Shown piece after piece: positions 22,271 to 29,832 of a DNA stretch of 40,261 nt. The stretch comes from Acidobacteriota bacterium. GTDB lineage: Bacteria; Acidobacteriota; Holophagae; Holophagales; Holophagaceae. The notes below the pieces were generated by a model, which was not told the DNA's origin, made no database searches, and worked only from the letters and a program-made list of their open reading frames with translations. The position numbers and the translations under genes are program-made. Positions within the stretch are counted from its first letter, which is position 1, and each line of letters starts with the position of its first letter. Location: contig JAKAMQ010000006.1 in assembly GCA_021812805.1 (NCBI GenBank), positions 1-40,261 of the forward strand, written 5' to 3'.

Positions 22271-23953
22271 ATGGAAGACCACCGGGACCCGACCGTTCGA
22301 GGCCATGCTGCGGGCCGCTGGATCCGCGCGAACCTGCCTGTGCTTCTGTTCGCCCTGCTGCTCTTGGCCGTACTGCCCATGCGGGATTTGTGGGCGCCTG
22401 ATGAGCCGGATTTCGCCCAGTGCGTCAAGGAGATGCGGCATATGGGCTCCTGGCTGCTCCCCTACCTGAACGGCCAGCCGTACAGCGAGAAGCCGATCCT
22501 CTACTACTGGGTGATGAAGGCCTCGGCCCTCGGGCTGGATGCCCTCACGGGCGGCCTCGGCTTCACCCAGGGAGTGGCGGCCTGGGCCCTGCGCCTGCCT
22601 TCGGTGCTCGCCTCCGTGGCCTTCATGGTGGCCTTCCAGCGCTGGATGCGGCGCTTCATCCCCGGCCGCGCAGAGCTGGCGCTGATGGTCCTCGCCACCA
22701 CCCCCATCTGGTTCTGGCAGTCCCAATTCATCCAGATTGATCTGCTCTTCGCGGCCCTGTTGGCCTGGAGCTGGCTCTGCTGGCTGGCGGGCTACCTGCT
22801 GCGGGGGCAGGGCGCAGGGGAGGAATCCCGCCGCTGGTTTCTTCAGGCCTACCTGTGGCTGGCCCTCGCCTTCCTGGCCAAGGGGCCGCTGGCCCCAGTG
22901 CTGTCGTTCCTCCTGGTGGGGGCGTTCCTGCTCTGGCAGCGGGATCTGAAGGCCCTGCGGCACACCGGCATCGGGGCTGGACTGCTCATCACCCTGGTGA
23001 TCGTCGTGCCCTGGTACGTGGCCGCCGGTCTGAAGGGCGGCGCGCACTACGCCTACCAGATGATCATCTACCAGAATCTGGACCGGGCCACCCACGCCTG
23101 GGATCACATCCAGCCCTGGTGGGAGTACGGACGCTACCTCCTGGGCGACTTCTTCCCGTGGGTGCTGTTCCTGCCGGCAGTGGTCCTCCACCTCCGCAGG
23201 GAGGGCGCCTTCCGCGATCCCCTGCGGCGGTTTCTGCTGCTGGCCTTCATGGTGCCCTTCCTCTTCCTGAGCGCCGTGGAGAGCAAGCAGGGCAAGTACC
23301 TGCTGATGGCCTACCCCTTCCTGGCCCTGCTGATGGCGGATTTCTGGCACGCCCTGGCAGAGGGCGAATCGGGAACCCGCGCCCGGCGTCTGGGCGGGCT
23401 GCTCGCAGCCGGGCTGGCCCTGCCCGCGGGCGCCCTCCTGGCGGTGGCCCTGGGAGCGGGAGGCGCGAAGCTCCAGGGCCAGGTGGAACCGTACCTCGGT
23501 CCCATCCGCCTCATGGCCCTGCTGATCGTGGCCGGCACGGTGGCAACCCTGGTCCTGGCGCTCCGGGGCCGGGGACGGCATCTTGTCACCGCTGCCTCCC
23601 TCAGCCTGGGCCTTCTGTACCTGGTGGGGGGCACCTGGGGCTTCCATCGCCTGGATTCCGTCAAGAGCTACCGGAGATGGACAGCCGCTGTCCAGCCGCT
23701 GATCGCTGGGCGGAAGGTCTACTACTGGCAGACCATCCGCAGCGGGGTGATGGTCTACACCGACCACCTGATGCCCGAGATCCGGGATGCGAGCGGCCTG
23801 GCGCGCCTGGGCTCCGGGGACCGGCTGGTGGCCCAGCGCAACGAATGGGACATGGACGCCTGGGGCATGACGCCCGCCCTGCGGGCCCAGTTCGAGGTGC
23901 TGCTGTCCGTGCCCACGGGAGGCGGCCATATCCTGCTGCTCAAGAAGAAGTGA
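22271..23953 (+). CDS. ArnT/PMT-family membrane glycosyltransferase 2
   Basis: 560 aa, about 11-12 membrane helices. The first loop reads WAPDEPDFAQCVKEMRHMGS: the Asp-Glu of the family (D44, E45) is kept but the ArnT DExRYAE motif is altered to DEPDFAQ. LNGQPYSEKPILYYWVMKA matches the second conserved loop, and KGPLAPVLSFLL, SKQGKYLLMAYPFLALL and a C-terminal periplasmic segment complete the fold. It is a clear paralogue of the gene at 20238 but divergent, so it likely uses another donor or acceptor. ATG at 22271 begins a long basic N-terminus (MEDHRDPTVRGHAAGRWIR); no strong ribosome-binding site. It lies 13 bases before the EmrE-like gene. Confidence 0.83.
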   Translation: MEDHRDPTVRGHAAGRWIRANLPVLLFALLLLAVLPMRDLWAPDEPDFAQCVKEMRHMGSWLLPYLNGQPYSEKPILYYWVMKASALGLDALTGGLGFTQGVAAWALRLPSVLASVAFMVAFQRWMRRFIPGRAELALMVLATTPIWFWQSQFIQIDLLFAALLAWSWLCWLAGYLLRGQGAGEESRRWFLQAYLWLALAFLAKGPLAPVLSFLLVGAFLLWQRDLKALRHTGIGAGLLITLVIVVPWYVAAGLKGGAHYAYQMIIYQNLDRATHAWDHIQPWWEYGRYLLGDFFPWVLFLPAVVLHLRREGAFRDPLRRFLLLAFMVPFLFLSAVESKQGKYLLMAYPFLALLMADFWHALAEGESGTRARRLGGLLAAGLALPAGALLAVALGAGGAKLQGQVEPYLGPIRLMALLIVAGTVATLVLALRGRGRHLVTAASLSLGLLYLVGGTWGFHRLDSVKSYRRWTAAVQPLIAGRKVYYWQTIRSGVMVYTDHLMPEIRDASGLARLGSGDRLVAQRNEWDMDAWGMTPALRAQFEVLLSVPTGGGHILLLKKK

Positions 23954-23966
23954 CCTGGAGATCCGC

Positions 23967-24344
23967 ATGAGCCCCAACCTGAAGGCCATTCCCCTTATTG
24001 TCGTGGGCGTGCTGCTGAACGCCCTCGCCCAGATCTGCCTCAAGAAGGGCCTCCAGGCCGCCGGAGGCATGCAGGTGGCCGTGGGCCCGCTGGCTCACCT
24101 CATGCTGGAACCCTGGGTGCTGGCGGGTCTGGCCTGCTACGCCGTCAGCGTGGTGGTGTGGCTCGGCGCCCTCAGTCTCGTGCAGGTGAACTACGCCTAT
24201 CCCTTCCTGGCGCTCGGCTTCATCGCGAACGCCCTGATGGCCCGGGCCTTCCTGGGCGAGGCCATGACGCCCCTGCGCTGGGTGGCCCTTGGCATCATCG
24301 TGGTGGGGGTCAGTCTCCAGGCCCTGAGCGGGCGGGGGCACTGA
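23967..24344 (+). CDS. EmrE/ArnF-like small multidrug-resistance family transporter
   Basis: 125 aa with four hydrophobic helices: IPLIVVGVLLNALAQICLKK, a second around PWVLAGLACYAVSVVVWLGA, a third in NYAYPFLALGFIANALMA and a fourth in PLRWVALGIIVVGVSLQAL. The LNALAQICLKKGL start and NYAYPFLALGF motif fit the SMR/EamA half-size family, in which ArnE/ArnF form the undecaprenyl-phosphate-aminoarabinose flippase. The third position of the membrane-embedded Glu of true multidrug SMR proteins is not obvious, favouring the ArnE/F or lipid-flippase side. It follows the second ArnT-like gene by 13 bases, supporting a role in flipping the lipid-linked sugar. It would need to act as a homodimer, since only one subunit gene is present here. 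Confidence 0.75.
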   Translation: MSPNLKAIPLIVVGVLLNALAQICLKKGLQAAGGMQVAVGPLAHLMLEPWVLAGLACYAVSVVVWLGALSLVQVNYAYPFLALGFIANALMARAFLGEAMTPLRWVALGIIVVGVSLQALSGRGH

Positions 24345-24391
24345 CCGGAATCCCTGCGCTGAACCCTCCAGTCGGCTTGGTATCCTGACAG

Positions 24392-24489
24392 CGACGAGGG
24401 GGGACCGCCTGCTCGCTTTCAGCTCGCGATGTCCCCCCTCGTGCACCCCCACGTGGCATCCGGGCCAAGCCGGGACACCACGTCTGATT
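24392..24489. repeat. Single diverged copy of the 99-bp repeat upstream of purF
   Basis: GAGGGGGGAC (24396-24405) and GTCCCCCCTC (24431-24440) form the same 10-bp stem as at 4524. They are followed by GTGCACCCCCACGT and a second hairpin-like CCGGGCCAAGCCGGGA. The copy is inverted relative to the 4.5-kb array on the + strand. Read along the direction of the neighbouring pur gene, however, both loci have the same orientation: it follows purE's stop and precedes purF's start. It also follows the stop of the EmrE-like gene by 47 bases and could end that transcript. Confidence 0.8.
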
Positions 24490-24547
24490 CTTCCGTCCGG
24501 GCCCGGGTCCAAGGGTGCCGAGGCGGTCCCTTCCCGGGAGGCCGAGC

Positions 24548-25981
24548 GTGTGTGGCATTGCAGGTGTGTTTGAAGCCGAGGGCGCCTCGGGACTCGTGGC
24601 CTCCATCCTCTTTGCCATCCAGCACCGGGGCCAGGAGAGCTGCGGTGCCGCTGCCCGGGACAGTGCCGGCCGCATCGTGGCCCACAAGGGCATGGGGCTC
24701 GTGAAGCAGGTGCTCGACGAGGAGACCCAGGCCCGGCTGTCGGGCACGACGGCCATCGGCCACGTCCGCTATCCGACCGCGGGCTGCAGCGATGTGGTGA
24801 ACGCCCAGCCTCACGCCATCGAGCTGGCCGAGGGGCCGGTGATGGCCATCGCCTCCAACGGCGACCTCATCAACTACGGCGAAATCAGGGCCCGCATGGA
24901 GCGGGAAGGCGTGGTCTTCAAGAGCGACAACGACGCCGAGCTCATCGGCCGGCTCATCGCCCTCTACCACGTGCGGGACGGCCTCACGATCGAGCAGGCC
25001 ATCGCCCGGGTGCAGACAGAGTTGAAAGGAGCCTTCTCCACGGTGCTGATGCACAAGGATCGCCTCTTCGCCTTCCGGGATCCCCACGGCTTCCGGCCCT
25101 TCGTGATGGGGCACCTGAGCCACGAAGGCGAGGGCGATCCTGCCAGCGAGGGCACTGTCTTCGCCTCGGAGTGCTGCGGCTTCGGCATCATCGGCGCCCG
25201 CCGCCTGCGGGAGGTGAAGCCCGGCGAGATCCTGCGCCTCGAGAAGGGTAAGCCCGTGGTCTCGGTGGCCGTGGCGCCCCTCCAGCCGAGGCACTGCGTG
25301 TTCGAGCTCATCTACTTCTCGCGCCCCGACAGCATCCTCTTCGACGAATCGGTCTACCGCTTCCGGGAGCGCCTCGGTGCCGCCATGGCCGCGAAGGATC
25401 TCGATCTCCCGCCTGGCGACGACCTGGTGGTGATGCCCGTGCCCGATTCCTCCAATTTCATCGCCCTGGGCTACGCGAAGGCCTCCAGGGCCGAGTTCGG
25501 CATGGGGCTGCTGCGCAACCATTACGTGGGCCGCACCTTCATCAAGCCCACCCAGGCCAGCCGGGATGAGGGCGTGAAGCAGAAGTTCAACCCGCTGCCG
25601 GACTTCTTCCCGGGCAAGCGGGTGGTGCTCATTGATGACTCCATCGTGCGGGGCACCAGCCTGCGCAAGCTCGTGCGGATGCTGCGCGGCGCGGGCGCCA
25701 AGGAGATCCATGTCCGCATCGGCTCCCCCAAGGTGATCGGCCCCTGCTACTACGGTATTGATACCCCCACGCGCGAGGAGCTGATCGCCAATCGAATGTC
25801 CGAGGCGGAGATCCGCGAATACCTGGGCGCCGACAGCCTGCGGTGGCTGGAGGTCAGCGACTTCGAGAACCTGCTTCCCGGCCGTCGCCAGGACTTCTGC
25901 ACCGCCTGCTTCGACCTGGACTACATCTATCCGCCCGAGGGCTACGCCGCCAAGACGAACGCACCCACGGCGAGAGCCTAG
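24548..25981 (+). CDS. purF: Amidophosphoribosyltransferase (Fe-S type PurF)
   Basis: 477 aa; first committed enzyme of purine synthesis (PRPP + glutamine to phosphoribosylamine). The GTG at 24548 places Cys directly after the initiator (V/M-CGIAGVFEAEG), freeing it as the N-terminal nucleophile after methionine removal, and GGGAGG lies 6 bases upstream. Motifs: IQHRGQESCGAA, GHVRYPTAG, ASNGDLINY (glutaminase half); DSIVRGTSLRKLVRMLRGAG (PRPP loop). Four Cys positions match the 4Fe-4S ligands of the B. subtilis enzyme: HCVFELIYFSRPDS, GPCYYGID and the CxxC of DFCTACFD, so an oxygen-sensitive cluster is likely. Its stop codon overlaps the stop of the convergent TonB receptor gene (shared CTAG). 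Confidence 0.95.
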   Translation: MCGIAGVFEAEGASGLVASILFAIQHRGQESCGAAARDSAGRIVAHKGMGLVKQVLDEETQARLSGTTAIGHVRYPTAGCSDVVNAQPHAIELAEGPVMAIASNGDLINYGEIRARMEREGVVFKSDNDAELIGRLIALYHVRDGLTIEQAIARVQTELKGAFSTVLMHKDRLFAFRDPHGFRPFVMGHLSHEGEGDPASEGTVFASECCGFGIIGARRLREVKPGEILRLEKGKPVVSVAVAPLQPRHCVFELIYFSRPDSILFDESVYRFRERLGAAMAAKDLDLPPGDDLVVMPVPDSSNFIALGYAKASRAEFGMGLLRNHYVGRTFIKPTQASRDEGVKQKFNPLPDFFPGKRVVLIDDSIVRGTSLRKLVRMLRGAGAKEIHVRIGSPKVIGPCYYGIDTPTREELIANRMSEAEIREYLGADSLRWLEVSDFENLLPGRRQDFCTACFDLDYIYPPEGYAAKTNAPTARA

Positions 25982-27984
25982 AACCGGTACCGCGCCTCGA
26001 GGCTGTAGGTGGGCGGGCCGGCGGGGTAGCCGTCAATCAGGTAGGCGTCGTTCTGCCCCTCCCGGAGATCTGCCACCCACTGATCGGCGGTGGTCTTCGG
26101 CTGGAGGAGGTGCTCGCCCCGCAGGATGAAGTGCCAGTGGCGGCCGGCTGCCAGGGTGGCGGCCAGGCCCAGGTCCCGGTAGACCACGTGCGTGGCGCGG
26201 ATGAGGGGCGGGAGGCCGTTGGTGGCGGCGGGAGCGGCGCCCTCGCCGAAGGAAGAGTACTGGTGGCCCTGGAGGGTGTAGTGGAGGTCCACCCGCACGC
26301 GGCCCCAGCCCATGAACCCCTTGAGCCCCTGGGCGGAGAAGGGGCGCCGCTGGGAAGCCGACGTGCGGTACTGCTGCCCATCCGGCGCGTTGAGATCCCG
26401 GGCCTCCTGGGCGCGGACGAAGGCCTCCAGGCCCCGCCTCTGGGCCTGGCGCCAGCCGAAGGCGGCGTCGGTGCCCTGCACGCGGACCCGGTCCCCGTTC
26501 AGATAGGGGCCGCCCGGGGTGGTCCCGATGAGATCCCGGCCGGTCTGCTGCTGGCTTTCGAGGCGGCCGTACCAGTCGCCCCGGCCCCATCCCAGTCCTG
26601 CCTGGAGGAAGGTGGTGCGTTCCATCCGGAGGGGGGCGGCGCCGGGAACCTGGCTGTTCCGCAACTGTTCGATGAGGGCCGGGGCCGTGCGGCCGGTGCC
26701 GCCCGCCGCGTAGACCCGGAAGCCGTCGCCGAGCTCCTGGTTGACCCCCAGGCGGAGGGTGTGGCCCGTGCCGCGGAGCACCTCGGTCTCCAGGTTCCCC
26801 TGGATCAGGGACTGGCGATCCCGGGTGCCGCGGGCCTGGCCCAGCAGGCGGAGGCCCGGCACGGGCTCGAAATGCCACTCCAGGCCCAGGGCGATCTGGC
26901 TGCCCTTGACGGCGCCGAGAATCGCGGGATCCACGTCGCCATCCTGGCGCGTATCTGCGCCCTCGAACCGCAGGCTCAGGCCCGAACGGGGTCCGGTGCT
27001 GAGGTTCAGCGCCGACTGGAAGAGGGTCTGCCGGCCTTCGAACCGGGTGGGCAGGGGGGATCCCGTGTTGGGCTGATCGTGCTGGAACCGGGAGAGGCCG
27101 AGGCTCGCCTCGAGGCTCAGCCCGGGCCCGAGGTCCCAATCCAGGCGCACCTGGCCGGTGTCGCTCCGCTGGTGGCTGGCCCGCGCCGGGTTGTAGATGC
27201 GGAGGGTGTCCGTGACCTCCTGGTAGGGGTCCGGGACGCCGAAAGAAGTGCTGCGCCAGGCCACGCGCCACACGGCCGAGCCCCATGTCTGGCCCAGGGT
27301 GAGGAAGTTGGCGACCTGCCGGTAGGGCCGATCCGTGGGGAGGGCCTGGTCTTCGCGGGCGCTGAGGTTGCCGCCACGCAGGTAGCCGCCCTCCCAGGCG
27401 TAGCCCGGGGTGGCCGTGCCCTGGCTCTGGCCGTTGTTCCCGCCCAGGCCGCCCAGATCCCCGGAAACCCCCGCGTGGGTGGGCCTGCCAGTGAAGAGGG
27501 CGATGGTGCCGCCCTGCCCGCTGGGGCCCGAACCGGGCGAGCCGGTGATCACCTCGATGCGGGTGACGCCGAGGAGGGACACTTCGTTGAGATCCTGGCC
27601 CAGGCGGCCGGGATCCATGAGCGGCATGCCGTCCAGCGTCACCAGGGTGTCCTGGGGGCGGCTGCCGCCGAGGTAGATCTGGGCTGGCAAGCCGGGCCCT
27701 CCCTGGCTCTGCACCTGGGCCGGCAGCTCGGCGAGGAGGAATTCGCCCAGGGTGCGCGCCCCGGACCGAAGGATGTCCCCCTCGTCGAAGATCGCCACCT
27801 GGCTTGGGGTCTGGTTCACAGGCACGGGCCGGGCTTCCGCCGCCCAGGAATCCCGGGGAGGCGCCCCGGTGGCAGGATTCGGCGCGTCGGGGGGCGTCGG
27901 CACCGTCGCCTGGGCCGCCAACGCGAGGGGCGCCGCCACGAGGAGGAGGCTCAAACCCGCGAGGATGGAGGGCCTGACGACCAT
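25978..27984 (-). CDS. TonB-dependent outer membrane receptor (BtuB-like size)
   Basis: 668 aa. Signal peptide MVVRPSILAGLSLLLVAAPL to about ALA. A plug domain follows at about 60-190: PSQVAIFDEGDILRSGARTL, QIYLGGSRPQDTLVTLDGMP, LNEVSLLGVTRIEVITGSPG and SGQGGTIALFT, the last being the usual end of the plug. The remainder is a 22-strand-type barrel ending in ...SLEARYRF, with terminal Phe. The protein is small for the family, like BtuB. The plug wording (LDGMPL, RIEVITG) is canonical; no TonB box is certain. ATG at 27984 has GGAG 5 bases upstream; an in-frame ATG at 28017 is less likely. It follows mtnA by 59 bases on the same strand. No riboswitch fits in that gap. The ligand is unknown; vitamin, metal chelate or a nucleoside-type compound are all possible. 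Confidence 0.85.
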   Translation of the reverse strand: MVVRPSILAGLSLLLVAAPLALAAQATVPTPPDAPNPATGAPPRDSWAAEARPVPVNQTPSQVAIFDEGDILRSGARTLGEFLLAELPAQVQSQGGPGLPAQIYLGGSRPQDTLVTLDGMPLMDPGRLGQDLNEVSLLGVTRIEVITGSPGSGPSGQGGTIALFTGRPTHAGVSGDLGGLGGNNGQSQGTATPGYAWEGGYLRGGNLSAREDQALPTDRPYRQVANFLTLGQTWGSAVWRVAWRSTSFGVPDPYQEVTDTLRIYNPARASHQRSDTGQVRLDWDLGPGLSLEASLGLSRFQHDQPNTGSPLPTRFEGRQTLFQSALNLSTGPRSGLSLRFEGADTRQDGDVDPAILGAVKGSQIALGLEWHFEPVPGLRLLGQARGTRDRQSLIQGNLETEVLRGTGHTLRLGVNQELGDGFRVYAAGGTGRTAPALIEQLRNSQVPGAAPLRMERTTFLQAGLGWGRGDWYGRLESQQQTGRDLIGTTPGGPYLNGDRVRVQGTDAAFGWRQAQRRGLEAFVRAQEARDLNAPDGQQYRTSASQRRPFSAQGLKGFMGWGRVRVDLHYTLQGHQYSSFGEGAAPAATNGLPPLIRATHVVYRDLGLAATLAAGRHWHFILRGEHLLQPKTTADQWVADLREGQNDAYLIDGYPAGPPTYSLEARYRF

Positions 27985-28043
27985 AGATGCTCCGAGGCGT
28001 TCATTGACTGCCGCCATTGAAGCAGAGAAAGAAATAAGCGGCA

Positions 28044-29033
28044 CTATCTCTTTGCCAGGACGCCCGCCTTCAACTCCGGGGCGGAGTACACGCCCTGGTC
28101 CAGCACGAGGCTGGTGACGAGGTCCACGGGGGTGACGTCGAAGGCGGGGTTCCAGGCGGGCATGCCTTCCGGCGCCCAGCGCCACGCGCCGTACCCCCGC
28201 ACTTCGCCCGGATCCCTCAGCTCGATGGGGATGGCCGCGCCGTTGGGGCAAGCCAGATCCACGGTGGAGAAAGGGGCCACCGGGTGGAAGGGGACGCCGT
28301 GGAACCGGGCCTGCACGGCCAATCCGTAGGTGCCCACCTTGTTGGCGAAGTCGCCGTTGGCGGCCACGCGGTCGGAGCCCACCAGCACGCGCTGGACCTT
28401 GCCATCACGCAGCAGCAGGGCGGCCATGCTGTCCGTGATGAGGGTGGACGGGATGCCCAGCTTGCGCAGCTCCCAGGCCGTGAGGCGGCCCCCCTGGAGC
28501 AGGGGGCGCGTCTCGTCGGCGTAGACGTGGATGCGCTTGCCCTGCTCATGGGCGCGACGGAGGACGCCCAGGGCCGTGCCGATGCCGGCCGTGGCGAGAC
28601 CGCCGGTGTTGCAGTGGGTGAGGATGCCTTCGCCGTCCTGGATGAGGTCCGCGCCGTGCCGGGCCATGCCCTCGCAGAGCCGTACATCCTCCTCGAAGAT
28701 GGCCTGAGCTTCGGTCACCGGATCCGTCGCGTCCTTCATCCGGTCCATGGCCCACATGAGGTTCACGGCCGTGGGACGGGCTGCGCGGAGAGCCGCGCAG
28801 GCGAGGGCGTAGTCGCGCGCGGAAGCCCCCCGCTCCGCGAAGGTGGCGAGACAGGTCGCCGCCGCTACCCCGATGAGCGGCGCCCCGCGCACGGCGAGCC
28901 GCTGGATCAGCGCCTCCATCGTCGCCGGGTCGCTGCCGTCCAGCCAGACCTCCGCGTCCGGAAGCTGGGCCTGGTCCAGCACCCAGAGGGTGCGCCCATC
29001 GTGTTTCAGGCCGAGGGATTCGAAGGGATTCAT
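28044..29033 (-). CDS. mtnA: S-methyl-5-thioribose-1-phosphate isomerase
   Basis: 329 aa, normal length. It converts 5-methylthioribose-1-phosphate (or 5-deoxyribose-1-phosphate) to the ribulose form in methionine salvage or the DHAP shunt. Signatures: RLAVRGAPLIGVAAA, ILTHCNTGGLATAGIGTALG with the catalytic Cys, ADETRPLLQGGRLTAWEL, and VLVGSDRVAANGDFANKVGT with the catalytic Asp; close: VAPFSTVDLACPNGAAIPIE. It shares these with eIF2B-like proteins, but the THCNTG and GSDRVAANGD pair is typical of MtnA. It lies between a class II aldolase gene and a TonB receptor gene on the same strand. Confidence 0.94.
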   Translation of the reverse strand: MNPFESLGLKHDGRTLWVLDQAQLPDAEVWLDGSDPATMEALIQRLAVRGAPLIGVAAATCLATFAERGASARDYALACAALRAARPTAVNLMWAMDRMKDATDPVTEAQAIFEEDVRLCEGMARHGADLIQDGEGILTHCNTGGLATAGIGTALGVLRRAHEQGKRIHVYADETRPLLQGGRLTAWELRKLGIPSTLITDSMAALLLRDGKVQRVLVGSDRVAANGDFANKVGTYGLAVQARFHGVPFHPVAPFSTVDLACPNGAAIPIELRDPGEVRGYGAWRWAPEGMPAWNPAFDVTPVDLVTSLVLDQGVYSAPELKAGVLAKR

Positions 29034-29050
29034 GGAAGAGCCTTTTCTTT

Positions 29051-29123
29051 AACCGCAGATGACGCAGATGGCGCAGATGAAAAGCTGCATTCTTCACCCT
29101 CCGATCTGCGTCGTCTGCGGGTT
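29051..29123. repeat. Imperfect palindrome built from GCAGATG-like direct repeats
   Basis: Left arm 29051-29069 (AACCGCAGATGACGCAGAT) pairs with right arm 29103-29123 (begins GATCTGCGTCGTCTGCGG, ends GTT) with one mismatch and one bulge; loop about 33 bases. Within the left side the unit (A/G)(C/G)CGCAGATG recurs three times with a 9-10 base step. It lies between the aldolase and mtnA genes. A similar design of different sequence is at 36271-36370. Confidence 0.7.
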
Positions 29124-29127
29124 CAGT

Positions 29128-29778
29128 TCAAATGATCCTCGGTCCGAGCTGGGCGCGCAGGGCCCGCAGTTCCGCCTGTTCAGAAGGTGCCAGTGGTTTT
29201 GCGCCGCCCAGGGTCTCGGCTTTCCAGAGGATCTCGGCAACCTGCTCCAGGCGCTCCATCCCGCCAGCGGCTTCCTGCACGGATTCGCCCCAGGCGAGGC
29301 CGCCGTGGCGGGCGAGGATCAGGAGCCGGTGGGCGGGCAGGAAGGGCAGGAGGGCGGTCCCCATGGCCTCGGTGCCGGGGATGGCCATGGGCACGACGGG
29401 GATGCGGCCTGCGGCCAGGATCACCTCGGGCAGGCTGTCCGAGGGCAATTCCGCGAGGTCCGGCCGGGCCAGGGTCCAGGCGATGGCCGTGGGCGGATGG
29501 GCGTGGACCACGGCCCGCGCTTCCGGCACGGCGCGATAGACCGCCAGGTGCATGGCCCGCTCGCTGCTGGGGTTGCCGGACAGCACCGTGCCATCCAGCG
29601 AGAGGTAGGCCAGATCCTCGAGGCGCACCTGGGCCTTGGGCACACCCCGGGGCGTCATCGCGATGCGCCCATCCTCGAGTCGCACCGACAGGTTGCCGTC
29701 CCCGGCCGCCAGCAGACCCCGGGCGTGGAGGCGCTGCGCGGCGTCGAGGAGGGCCTGGAGCGGGGGAGCGGACGACAT
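29128..29778 (-). CDS. Class II aldolase/adducin-family protein, MtnB- or Ald2-like
   Basis: 216 aa. Zinc ligands fit L-fuculose-1-phosphate aldolase numbering: Glu73 (SSERAMH), His92 and His94 (VVHAHPP) and His158 (LARHGGLAWG). The N-terminal RGLLAAGDGNLSVRLED matches the phosphate-binding GNLS(A/V)R motif. Placed directly upstream of mtnA on the same strand, it is most likely either 5-methylthioribulose-1-phosphate dehydratase (MtnB) or the 5-deoxyribulose-1-phosphate aldolase (Ald2) of the DHAP shunt. Those two families share this fold and cannot be told apart surely by eye. No mtnC/mtnD genes are near, which favours the aldolase. ATG at 29778 begins MSSAPPLQALLDAAQRLH. Confidence 0.82.
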   Translation of the reverse strand: MSSAPPLQALLDAAQRLHARGLLAAGDGNLSVRLEDGRIAMTPRGVPKAQVRLEDLAYLSLDGTVLSGNPSSERAMHLAVYRAVPEARAVVHAHPPTAIAWTLARPDLAELPSDSLPEVILAAGRIPVVPMAIPGTEAMGTALLPFLPAHRLLILARHGGLAWGESVQEAAGGMERLEQVAEILWKAETLGGAKPLAPSEQAELRALRAQLGPRII

Positions 29779-29832
29779 GGGGCTAGTGTAGGGCGTCTAT
29801 GTCCGGGTCTGGCCGATCCCCCGTGCGGACTC

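Noticed and set aside
21794-24070. A 758-codon minus frame over the second glycosyltransferase
   Set aside because: Antisense shadow; it shares the frame of the small 11-mer protein, of which only the last 91 codons (start 22218) have a signal peptide and repeats.
25843-28020. A 725-codon + frame over the TonB receptor
   Set aside because: The minus-strand protein has signal peptide, plug and barrel end; the + frame has none of these.
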